A stretch of 11,477 nucleotides of DNA from Candidatus Faecousia faecipullorum (GTDB lineage: Bacteria; Bacillota; Clostridia; Oscillospirales; Oscillospiraceae): positions 1 to 11,477 of the forward strand of contig DVJG01000223.1 of the NCBI GenBank assembly GCA_018710805.1, written 5' to 3'. The translations under genes were made by a program, and so were the position numbers. Below, piece by piece: positions 5,359 to 11,477 of the stretch. Below the pieces are notes generated by a model. That model was not told where the DNA came from, ran no database searches, and saw only the letters and a list, made by a program, of their open reading frames with translations. Position 1 is the stretch's first letter. Each line of letters opens with the position of its first letter.

Positions 5359-6033
5359 TTATAGGTAGTCCTTGGGTTCGTTCCAGGTCTGATTCAGAGG
5401 GGCTTCGTAGGCGGTTTTCCGCGGGGGCATACCGCCGTCCTTGTGGCGGTTAAAGAACAGGAAGAAGGGCTCCGTCACATTGAAGAGGATACTGAGAACC
5501 AGATACATGACGCTGTTGTCGGGGTCCAGGGAACGGTACACATCATAGAGCGCCATGTAGCGCAGAATCGCCAGGGCAATGCACAGGCCCGAGAAGACAA
5601 CCATGAGACCCAGAATGCCCATCAGGGGGCCCATGACCAGCTCAAAGAGCAGGTCTTCGGTGAGGTAGTTCAGGTTGAAGAAAAGTTGTGCAAGCATATA
5701 GCCGGACGCGACCAAAATGGCCAGGGTGAGAAGGACCTCCAGAATTTTGAGGGTCAGAAGAATCTTCCGCTTGCTTTTATTCTGCCCCCGGACCACATAC
5801 TGGTATTGGTCCGACAGAGAACCCAGAACCCAGAGATTTGCCACGGGGACCCAGGCAAGCCAGGCATGGCGGATGCCCCGGCGCTGGGCCATGGTGTAAA
5901 GCCCCAGGGAGGAAAAAACATACAGCACAATGCCCAGAAGAGACGAGACGAAAATGCCGAAAAGGGAAGAAGTGATGGTGGTAATGAGCTGCGGCAGGAT
6001 TACTGCTGCCATTTCGCCGCCGTAATAAGACAT
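5359..6033 (-). CDS. Polytopic membrane protein of unknown function (224 aa)
   Basis: I do not recognise a named family. Hydrophobicity suggests about four membrane segments: a long hydrophobic N-terminal stretch (about 20-45), then 91-118, 132-158 and 174-194. A conserved-looking loop, AQRRGIRHAWLAWVPVANLW (49-68), follows the first helix. The pattern RGI-x-x-AWLAWVP-x-x-x-W and a nearby G-S-L-S-D recur in clostridial membrane proteins of unknown role, as far as I recall. A basic loop (about 82-90, QNKSKRK) and a hydrophilic C-terminal tail (195-224) are probably cytoplasmic. The start is well supported: AAAGGAGG lies 8 bases before the ATG, and a plausible promoter lies at 6065-6093. It is flanked by terminators on both sides, so it is a single-gene unit. 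There is no signal peptide and no catalytic motif that I can see. Confidence 0.85.
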   Translation of the reverse strand: MSYYGGEMAAVILPQLITTITSSLFGIFVSSLLGIVLYVFSSLGLYTMAQRRGIRHAWLAWVPVANLWVLGSLSDQYQYVVRGQNKSKRKILLTLKILEVLLTLAILVASGYMLAQLFFNLNYLTEDLLFELVMGPLMGILGLMVVFSGLCIALAILRYMALYDVYRSLDPDNSVMYLVLSILFNVTEPFFLFFNRHKDGGMPPRKTAYEAPLNQTWNEPKDYL

Positions 6034-6064
6034 AGTAGTGGCCTCCTTTTCTTTCTATGGGGTT

Positions 6065-6093
6065 AGTCTACCACGTTTCGACGAAAAACGCAA
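6065..6093 (-). promoter_or_regulatory. Predicted promoter of the 224-aa membrane protein gene
   Basis: On the minus strand, TAGACT (6065-6070) is preceded by TG one base away (extended -10), with TTGCGT (6088-6093) as -35 at 17-bp spacing. It lies 31 bp upstream of the ATG. The match is moderate, but the position between the htpG terminator region and the gene fits. Confidence 0.5.
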
Positions 6094-6114
6094 TGAAAAC
6101 CTATAAAATTTTAA

Positions 6115-6144
6115 AATGGCTTTTCCATTTTGGAAAAAGCCATT
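6115..6144 (-). terminator. Second hairpin downstream of htpG, possible back-up terminator
   Basis: The arms AATGGCTTTTCCA and TGGAAAAAGCCATT pair over 13 bp with one bulged base and a 3-base loop. On the minus strand it is followed by TTTAAAATTTT, an imperfect U-tract. Lying 31 bp beyond the main htpG terminator, it looks like the second of a tandem pair. Confidence 0.55.
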
Positions 6145-6174
6145 GTGCAGCGCCGTTTTTTCCGTGGAAATGAC

Positions 6175-6209
6175 AAAAAAATTGGGTCCCCGGTTTCCCG
6201 GAGACCCAA
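6175..6209 (-). terminator. Rho-independent terminator of htpG
   Basis: A 12-bp stem (6182-6193 with 6198-6209, one G-U pair) is closed by a GAAA tetraloop on the minus-strand RNA and followed by seven T (6175-6181). It begins 8 bp after the htpG stop codon. Confidence 0.95.
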
Positions 6210-6217
6210 ATGGGATT

Positions 6218-8119
6218 TTACTTCATGAGCTTGCAGACAAGCTCCGTGTAGGCGTAGGGGTCGTCCAGCTGCAGCCCCGCCATAAGCTGGGCCTGGTAGC
6301 ACAGAAGCTGGGCGTAGTCCTTGGCCTTCAGGGGGTCCTCCGTCATGGCACTCTGCATGGCCTTGACTGCCTCATGGTCGGCATTCAGCTCCAGAATGCG
6401 GCCCACAGGGAAGGCAAACTCGGGATTTGCCCGCTTCATATACTTTTCCATTTCAAAGCTCATACCGCCTTCGGGGGTCATGCACACGGGATGGCTGCCC
6501 AGGTTGGAAGAGAGCTTCACTTCCTTCACCTGGTCTCCCAGGCTTTCCTTCACGAAGGTCAGCATGCCTTTCAGGGCCTCGGCCTTGGCTTCCGCCTCCT
6601 TCTTTTCTTCCTCGGTCTGCAATCCCAGGTCTTCGGAGGAGACGTTGCAGAAGGACTTCTCCATATAGGTCATGAGGGTCTGGGGCACGAATTCATCCAC
6701 ATCCTCGGTAAAGAGAAGCACATCGTAGCCCTTCTTGTCCAGGACTTCCACCTGGGGAAGCTTTGCGCTCTGATCCCGGTTTTCGCCGGGGGCAAAGTAG
6801 ATTTTCTCCTGACCCTCGGGCATGGCTTCCACATATTCCTTCAGGGAGATGAGCTTACCCTGCTTGTGGCTGTAGTAGAGCAGAAGGTCCTGGCAGGCGT
6901 CCTTGTGGGCACCGTAGTCGGATACCGTGCCGTACTTTAACTGGCGGCCGAAGACAGCGTAGAATTCCTCGTACTTCTCCCGGTCGTTTTCCAGCATGGC
7001 TTTCAGTTCGCTCTTGATTTTCTTCTCAATGTTCCGGGCAATGATGGTAAGCTGACGGTTGTGCTGGAGCATTTCACGGCTGATGTTCAGGCTGAGGTCC
7101 TGGCTGTCCACCACGCCGCGGACAAAACGGAAGTGCTCGGGAAGCAGGTCCTCGCAGTTTTCCATAATCATGACGCCGCTGCTATAGAGCTGCAGACCAC
7201 GCTTATAGTCCTTGGTATAGAAGTCGTAGGGGGCCTTGCCGGGGATGTACAGCAGGGCCTTGAAGCTGACGGCACCCTCGGCGCTGGAGTGGATAATGCG
7301 AAGGGGCTTATGGTAGTCGAAGAACTTGTCCCGGTAGAAGGTTTCGTACTCTTCATCCGTGACGTCCTTTTTGGCTCTCTGCCAGATGGGCACCATGGAG
7401 TTGAGGGTCTCCATTTCGGTGTAGCTCTCATATTCAGGAGCCTTGTCCGAGTCCGCATCCTCAGCCTTTTCTACAGGACGGGACTTGGTGACCTCCATGC
7501 GGATGGGGTAGCGGATATAGTCGGAGTACTTCCGGACCAGAGAGCGCAGCTCGTACTCTTCCAGGAATTCGGAGTACTTGTCGTCCTCGGTGTCGGCTTT
7601 CAAGGTCATGATAACATCGGTGCCGGGAGCATCCTTGGTGGTTTCCTCAATGGTGTAGCCCTCAGCTCCGTCGGAGACCCACTTCCAGGCCTTCTCCTCG
7701 TTGTACTTCCTGGAGATGACGGTGATGGAGGAGGCAACCATGAAGGCGGAGTAGAAGCCCACGCCGAACTGGCCGATGATGTCAATGTCCTCTTTCTTCT
7801 CCATGGCCTGCTTGAAGCCCAGGGAACCGGATTTGGCGATGGTGCCGAGATTCTCTTCCATCTCCTCCTTGGACATGCCAATGCCGTTGTCGGACACGGT
7901 GAGCACCCGGTTTTCGCTGTCCCGGGTGATGGTGATGGCGAACTGGTCCCGGTCGATGCCAACCTTATCGTCGGTCAGGGCAGTGTAGGCCAGCTTGTCG
8001 ATGGCGTCGGAGGCGTTGGAGATAATCTCCCGCAGGAAGATCTCCCGGTGGGTGTAGATGGAGTTGATCATCATGTCCAGCAGACGCTTGGACTCAGCTT
8101 TGAACTGTTGCTTTTCCAT
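6218..8119 (-). CDS. htpG: HtpG, bacterial Hsp90 molecular chaperone
   Basis: The protein has 633 residues, the usual bacterial Hsp90 length. The N-terminal GHKL ATPase shows the N-box EIISNASDAIDK (31-42, with catalytic Glu31 and Asn35), DNGIGM (77-82), GTIAKSG (92-98) and the lid/G2 segment GQFGVGFYS (116-124). Middle-domain marks include SSAEGAVSFKALLYIPGKAP and GVVDSQDLSLNISREMLQ, which contains the arginine that contacts the ATP gamma-phosphate. The C-terminal dimerisation domain is present and there is no MEEVD tail, as expected in bacteria. It is a cytosolic ATP-driven chaperone that remodels client proteins with DnaK. An upstream in-frame ATG at 8128 abuts the AGAGGA ribosome binding site too closely; the ATG at 8119 lies 9 bases from it and starts MEKQQFKAES like relatives. 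A CIRCE operator overlaps its promoter, so HrcA control is predicted. It is a single-gene unit. Confidence 0.98.
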   Translation of the reverse strand: MEKQQFKAESKRLLDMMINSIYTHREIFLREIISNASDAIDKLAYTALTDDKVGIDRDQFAITITRDSENRVLTVSDNGIGMSKEEMEENLGTIAKSGSLGFKQAMEKKEDIDIIGQFGVGFYSAFMVASSITVISRKYNEEKAWKWVSDGAEGYTIEETTKDAPGTDVIMTLKADTEDDKYSEFLEEYELRSLVRKYSDYIRYPIRMEVTKSRPVEKAEDADSDKAPEYESYTEMETLNSMVPIWQRAKKDVTDEEYETFYRDKFFDYHKPLRIIHSSAEGAVSFKALLYIPGKAPYDFYTKDYKRGLQLYSSGVMIMENCEDLLPEHFRFVRGVVDSQDLSLNISREMLQHNRQLTIIARNIEKKIKSELKAMLENDREKYEEFYAVFGRQLKYGTVSDYGAHKDACQDLLLYYSHKQGKLISLKEYVEAMPEGQEKIYFAPGENRDQSAKLPQVEVLDKKGYDVLLFTEDVDEFVPQTLMTYMEKSFCNVSSEDLGLQTEEEKKEAEAKAEALKGMLTFVKESLGDQVKEVKLSSNLGSHPVCMTPEGGMSFEMEKYMKRANPEFAFPVGRILELNADHEAVKAMQSAMTEDPLKAKDYAQLLCYQAQLMAGLQLDDPYAYTELVCKLMK

Positions 8120-8144
8120 AAAAATCATTCCTCTTACGTTTGAA

Positions 8145-8171
8145 TTAGCACTCTAGGTGTCTGAGTGCTAA
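8145..8171 (-). promoter_or_regulatory. CIRCE operator (HrcA binding site) upstream of htpG
   Basis: This is an exact match to the CIRCE consensus: TTAGCACTC, 9 bases, GAGTGCTAA. It lies 1 bp downstream of the predicted -10 box of htpG and 25 bp upstream of its start codon, where bound HrcA would block transcription at normal temperature. It is about 150 bp from the -10 of the divergent ABC-F gene, so it should act on htpG only. Confidence 0.97.
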
Positions 8172-8172
8172 T

Positions 8173-8200
8173 ATTATAACGCGCTCTCGGGAAAATGCAA
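8173..8200 (-). promoter_or_regulatory. Predicted SigA promoter of htpG
   Basis: On the minus strand there is a perfect TATAAT (8173-8178), with TTGCAT (8195-8200) as a weak -35 at 16-bp spacing. Transcription would start inside the CIRCE element, the classical arrangement for HrcA-repressed genes. Confidence 0.7.
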
Positions 8201-8323
8201 GCCCCTTAAACAAAAATTTTTCCTTTATTCACAATTTGCAGAGGCGGAAAGGACTTGGAATTTTTGCGGTATTTTTTTAATTGGGGCTATCTTTCTTAAT
8301 AATTTTGTGGTAGGATTATCCTG

Positions 8324-8329
8324 TATAAT
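8324..8329 (+). promoter_or_regulatory. Predicted -10 box for the ABC-F/argS unit
   Basis: A perfect TATAAT stands about 115 bp upstream of the ABC-F start codon on the plus strand. No good -35 is found at 16-18 bp; the region upstream is AT-rich (TAATTTT), so either the -35 is weak or an activator or A+T-rich UP-type element is used. Confidence is therefore moderate. Confidence 0.5.
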
Positions 8330-8335
8330 TATGTG

Positions 8336-8445
8336 CCCTGAAGTGACCGCAGAAAAAAGGGAAGGGGACTTACCCCGCCCCTATGACAAACAGGAGACGG
8401 TTCAGCGGTGAACCCAAGGGCGGCATTGCCATAAAGGAGTTAAAC
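8336..8445 (+). other. Untranslated leader of the ABC-F gene with small hairpins
   Basis: About 110 bases separate the expected transcription start from the ABC-F start codon. They contain a GC-only stem (GGGG at 8364-8367 with CCCC at 8373-8376, extendable by GGG/CCC outside), a 6-bp stem GGTTCA/TGAACC (8399-8414), and an in-frame ATG at 8383 that lacks a well-placed ribosome binding site. I recognise no known riboswitch or T-box and see no terminator, so attenuation is possible but not shown. Confidence 0.35.
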
Positions 8446-10053
8446 ATGATCACAGTCAGCAATTTAGGTATGCAGTTCGGCGGCCAGTGGCTGTTCCAGC
8501 ACGTGGACCTGCAGTTCCTGCCGGGAAACTGCTACGGCATTATCGGCGCCAACGGCGCAGGCAAGTCTACGTTCCTTCGCATTCTCACAGGGGAACTGGA
8601 CTCCACCACCGGCTCCATCACCGTTGCCCCGGACAAGCGCGTGTCCGTTCTGAAACAGAACCAGAACGCCTACGATGAATTCACGGTTCTCGATACCGTC
8701 ATTATGGGCAACCAGCACCTCTACGACATTATGAAGGAAAAGGATGCCATCTACGAAAAGCCCGACTTTTCCGATGAGGACGGCATTCGCGCCGCAGACC
8801 TGGAAGCCGAATTTGCAGAGCTTGGAGGCTGGGAAGCGGAATCTGACGCCTCCCGTCTTTTGCAGGGCCTTGGCATCGGCACGGAGCTTCACTATGACGT
8901 GATGGCCTCTGTGGACCCGAGACTGAAGGTGAAGGTCCTGCTTGCCCAGGCCCTGTTCGGCAACCCCGACATCGTCATGCTGGACGAGCCCACCAACAAC
9001 CTGGACATCGAGGCCATTAACTGGCTGGAAGACTTCCTGCTGGACTTTCCCGGCATGGTCATTGCCGTGTCCCATGACCGCCACTTCCTGAACACCGTCT
9101 GCACCCACACCGTGGATATTGACTACGGCAAGATCAAGATGTATGTGGGCAACTACGACTTCTGGTATGAATCCTCTCAGATGGTCCAGGCCATGATCCG
9201 CAACAAAAATAAGCGCAACCAGGAGAAGATCGAGGAACTCCAGCTCTTCATCCAGCGCTTCTCTGCCAACAAGGCCAAGGCAAAGCAGGCAACCGCCCGC
9301 CGAAAGCTCCTGGACAAGCTCACCGTGGAAGAGATGCCCTCCTCCACCCGCCGCTACCCCTTCGTGGGCTTCCAGAGCGAGCGGGAGCTGGGCAAGGACG
9401 TGCTGACCGTCAAGGACGTGTCCGTCACGGTAGACGGCGTAAAGCTTCTGGACAATGTCTACTTCTCCGTGAACCGGACGGACAAAATCGCCTTCGTAGG
9501 CGAAAACGAGCTGGCCCAGACCGCCCTTTTCAAAATTCTCATGGGCGAGCTGGAACCCGATGAAGGCAGCGTCAAATGGGGCGTTTCCACCATCCGCAGC
9601 TACCTGCCCAAGGACAACAGCGAGTATTTTGAAGGCAACGAAATGGAACTGGTGGACTGGCTCCGGCAGTATTCTGCCAAGAAGGACGACGTATACCTCA
9701 GAGGCTTCCTGGGACGGATGCTCTTCTCCAATGAGGACGTCTTCAAACCCGTGAACGTCCTCTCCGGCGGTGAGAAGGTAAGATGTATGCTCAGCAAAAT
9801 GATGCTCAGCGGTGCCAACGTGGTCCTTCTGGACCAGCCCACCAACCATCTGGACATGGAATCCATTCAGGCGGTGAACAAGGGCCTGGAAGCATTCTCC
9901 GGAGTGGTCCTGCTTGCCTCCCATGACCATGAGCTTCTGACCTCCACCTGTAACCGGGTCATCGCCTTCCAGCCCGATGGAACGATTATTGACAAGTACG
10001 GCACTTACGACGATTATCTTGCCTGGATGGCTGAACAGGGAAAGAAAGCGTAA
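8446..10053 (+). CDS. ABC-F family ATPase (YkpA/YbiT-like) with one degenerate ATP site
   Basis: The 535-residue soluble protein has two ABC domains, no membrane segment, and a charged alpha-helical linker (about 240-300), the ABC-F layout. Members bind the ribosomal E site and affect elongation; some give antibiotic resistance, but this subtype is not a known resistance factor. Domain 1 has Walker A GANGAGKS (34-41), Walker B IVMLDE (176-181) and switch His210, but its signature reads VDPRL (156-160) instead of LSGGQ. Domain 2 has LSGGE (439-443) and His493, but its Walker A is GENELAQT (352-359) and its Walker B ends LLDQ, so Gln464 replaces the catalytic Glu. Hence only one composite ATP site looks competent. 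The ATG at 8446 has AAAGGAG 6 bases upstream; an in-frame ATG at 8383 lacks one. argS begins 12 bp downstream, so the two are probably an operon. Confidence 0.94.
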   Translation: MITVSNLGMQFGGQWLFQHVDLQFLPGNCYGIIGANGAGKSTFLRILTGELDSTTGSITVAPDKRVSVLKQNQNAYDEFTVLDTVIMGNQHLYDIMKEKDAIYEKPDFSDEDGIRAADLEAEFAELGGWEAESDASRLLQGLGIGTELHYDVMASVDPRLKVKVLLAQALFGNPDIVMLDEPTNNLDIEAINWLEDFLLDFPGMVIAVSHDRHFLNTVCTHTVDIDYGKIKMYVGNYDFWYESSQMVQAMIRNKNKRNQEKIEELQLFIQRFSANKAKAKQATARRKLLDKLTVEEMPSSTRRYPFVGFQSERELGKDVLTVKDVSVTVDGVKLLDNVYFSVNRTDKIAFVGENELAQTALFKILMGELEPDEGSVKWGVSTIRSYLPKDNSEYFEGNEMELVDWLRQYSAKKDDVYLRGFLGRMLFSNEDVFKPVNVLSGGEKVRCMLSKMMLSGANVVLLDQPTNHLDMESIQAVNKGLEAFSGVVLLASHDHELLTSTCNRVIAFQPDGTIIDKYGTYDDYLAWMAEQGKKA

Positions 10054-10065
10054 TAGGAGAACTCT

Positions 10066-11477
10066 ATGAAAAAAATCTTAGATATCATTACGGAAAAAAT
10101 GCAGGCGGCTTTCGAGGCCGCGGGCTACGACTCCTCTTTTGGCCGGGTCACCATATCCAATCGGCCGGACCTGTGCGAATACCAGTGCAACGGCGCACTT
10201 TCCGCCGCAAAGCAGTACCACTGCGCCCCCATTCAGATAGCCAAGGCCGTGGCGGAAAAGCTGGACAGCCACGATTTTTCCATGGTGGAGGCCGTGATGC
10301 CGGGTTTCCTGAACCTGAAACTCAGCGATGAATTCCTGGCTTCCTATCTGGAAGAGATGCGGACAGCTCCCGACTTCGGTGTGGAGAAAATTGGCGCCGG
10401 AAAAACCATTGTGGTGGACTACGGCGGCGCCAACGTGGCAAAGCCCCTGCACATCGGCCACCTGCGGCCTGCCATTATCGGCGAGAGCCTGAAGCGGCTC
10501 CACAGCTTCCTGGGATACAACGCCATTGGCGACGTGCATCTGGGTGATTGGGGTCTGCAAATGGGCCTCATCATCGCGGAGCTCAGGGAACGGCAGCCGG
10601 ACCTTTGCTATTTTGACCCCGACTATACCGGAGAATACCCTGCGGAACCCCCGTTCACCCTGTCCGACCTGGAAGAGATCTACCCCACCGCCTCCGCCAA
10701 GAAGAAGGAGGACCCGGAATTTGCCGAGAAGGCCCATATTGCCACCTTCGAGCTGCAGCAGGGCCGCCGGGGCTATCGGGCCATTTGGGACCACATTATG
10801 GGCGTGTCCCTGCCGGACCTGCGGCGCATTTACGACAGCCTGGACGTGCATTTTGAAAAGTGGCTGGGAGAAAGCGACGCGGACCCCTATATCCCCCCCA
10901 TGATTGCCAACCTCAAGGCCCGGGGCTTCGCCGTTGAGAGCGAGGGCGCTCTGGTATTCCCTGTGGCGGAGGAGGGAGACAAGAAGGAAGTACCCCCCTG
11001 CATTCTGGTAAAATCCGACGGCGCTGCCATCTACGCCACCACGGACCTTGCCACCATGGTCCAGCGGATGAAGGATTTCGCCCCGGACAAAATGCTCTAC
11101 GTCACCGACAAGCGCCAGGCCCTGCACTTTGAGCAGGTGTTCCGGGCTGCCAAAAAGAGCGGCATCGTCAAACCCGAGACGGTTCTGGAACACCTGGGTC
11201 ATGGCACCATGAACGGAAAGGACGGCAAACCCTTTAAGACCCGTGACGGCGGCGTGCTCCGACTGGAACAGCTCATCGCTGACATGACCACCTTCGTCCG
11301 GGCGAAAGTGGTGGAGAACAAAATCGTGGAAGAGGACCAGGTGGAAGACACCACGGCAAAAATTGCCCTTGCGGCTCTGAAATACGGCGATCTCAGCAAC
11401 CAGCCCACCAAGGACTATAACTTTGACTTGGAGCGCTTCGCCGCCTTCGAGGGCAACACCGGACCCTACATTCTCTA
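10066..11477 (+). CDS. argS: Arginyl-tRNA synthetase (3' truncated by window end)
   Basis: The frame is open from the ATG to the end of the window, giving 470 residues of a protein normally about 560-590 long. The N-terminal additional domain (about 1-90) is followed by the class I Rossmann core with HIGH at 129-132 (in AKPLHIGHLRPAIIGESL) and HLGDWGLQMG (158-167). The KMSK position is GKDGKPFKTRDGG (384-396); a relaxed KMSK is normal in this branch of ArgS. The segment ENKIVEEDQVEDTTAKIALAALKYGDLSN and the terminal GNTGPYIL also match ArgS. The missing part is the anticodon-binding DALR domain. It charges tRNA-Arg with arginine in the cytosol. AGGAG lies 7 bases before the ATG, and the start is 12 bp after the ABC-F stop, so co-transcription is likely. 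No T-box leader is seen upstream. Confidence 0.97.
   Translation, partial: MKKILDIITEKMQAAFEAAGYDSSFGRVTISNRPDLCEYQCNGALSAAKQYHCAPIQIAKAVAEKLDSHDFSMVEAVMPGFLNLKLSDEFLASYLEEMRTAPDFGVEKIGAGKTIVVDYGGANVAKPLHIGHLRPAIIGESLKRLHSFLGYNAIGDVHLGDWGLQMGLIIAELRERQPDLCYFDPDYTGEYPAEPPFTLSDLEEIYPTASAKKKEDPEFAEKAHIATFELQQGRRGYRAIWDHIMGVSLPDLRRIYDSLDVHFEKWLGESDADPYIPPMIANLKARGFAVESEGALVFPVAEEGDKKEVPPCILVKSDGAAIYATTDLATMVQRMKDFAPDKMLYVTDKRQALHFEQVFRAAKKSGIVKPETVLEHLGHGTMNGKDGKPFKTRDGGVLRLEQLIADMTTFVRAKVVENKIVEEDQVEDTTAKIALAALKYGDLSNQPTKDYNFDLERFAAFEGNTGPYIL

Noticed and set aside
8120..8128. Upstream in-frame ATG of htpG
   Set aside because: It touches the AGAGGA ribosome binding site; the next ATG has 9-base spacing and the family-typical N-terminus.
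7061..8143. 360-codon plus-strand frame opposite htpG
   Set aside because: It is a shadow of the strongly conserved htpG frame and has no recognisable domain.
8383..8445. In-frame ATG giving 21 extra residues on the ABC-F protein
   Set aside because: No Shine-Dalgarno at proper spacing, whereas the ATG at 8446 has AAAGGAG 6 bases upstream and starts directly at the first ABC domain.
8464..9930. 488-codon minus-strand frame opposite the ABC-F gene
   Set aside because: The ABC-F frame carries Walker and signature motifs; the opposite frame has none and no promoter.
10078..11202. 374-codon minus-strand frame near the window end
   Set aside because: It is antisense to argS, whose frame holds HIGH and other synthetase motifs but has no stop in the window.

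Overview
The window looks like chromosomal DNA from an anaerobic, spore-forming, GC-rich clostridium, most plausibly of the Oscillospiraceae/Ruminococcaceae type. The basis is a SipL-like SPOCS/LysM spore-coat protein, a CIRCE heat-shock operator, Firmicutes-style AGGAGG ribosome binding sites, Rho-independent terminators with U-tracts after nearly every unit, and protein sequences resembling that group. The species cannot be named from the sequence alone.

Layout. (1) 1-1146, plus strand: the end of livG and all of livF, the two ATPases of a branched-chain amino acid ABC importer, closed by a terminator that looks usable from both sides. (2) 1202-3291, minus strand: two tandem CobW/COG0523-type GTPase genes 2 bp apart. 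The first has all the metal-binding marks plus a 72-residue His/Cys-rich linker. The second has a degenerate GTPase domain fused to a YcgQ/DUF1980-like C-terminal domain. (3) 3600-5096, minus strand: a SPOCS + LysM protein related to the spore morphogenesis factor SipL, probably starting at a TTG. (4) 5160-6033, minus strand: a 49-residue, Cys-rich, two-helix membrane protein lying right behind the terminator of a four-helix membrane protein of unknown function. (5) 6218-8119, minus strand: htpG (Hsp90) with a perfect CIRCE operator over its promoter start region. (6) 8324 to the end, plus strand: an ABC-F ATPase followed after 12 bp by argS, which runs off the window.

How the genes relate. 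The Liv pair is one importer operon. The two CobW genes form one transcription unit and probably act together in intracellular metal (likely zinc) allocation. The ABC-F protein and arginyl-tRNA synthetase are both translation-related and probably co-transcribed. HtpG is predicted to be HrcA-controlled. The remaining genes look like independent single units.

No mobile element, CRISPR array, tRNA or rRNA was seen. Most of the window is ordinary housekeeping content. The points most worth a second look are the ABC-F protein, in which all the degenerate motifs fall on one of its two ATP sites; the degenerate CobW-DUF1980 fusion beside an intact CobW; the small Cys-rich membrane protein whose ribosome binding site lies inside a terminator stem; and a 34-bp dyad upstream of the SPOCS gene.
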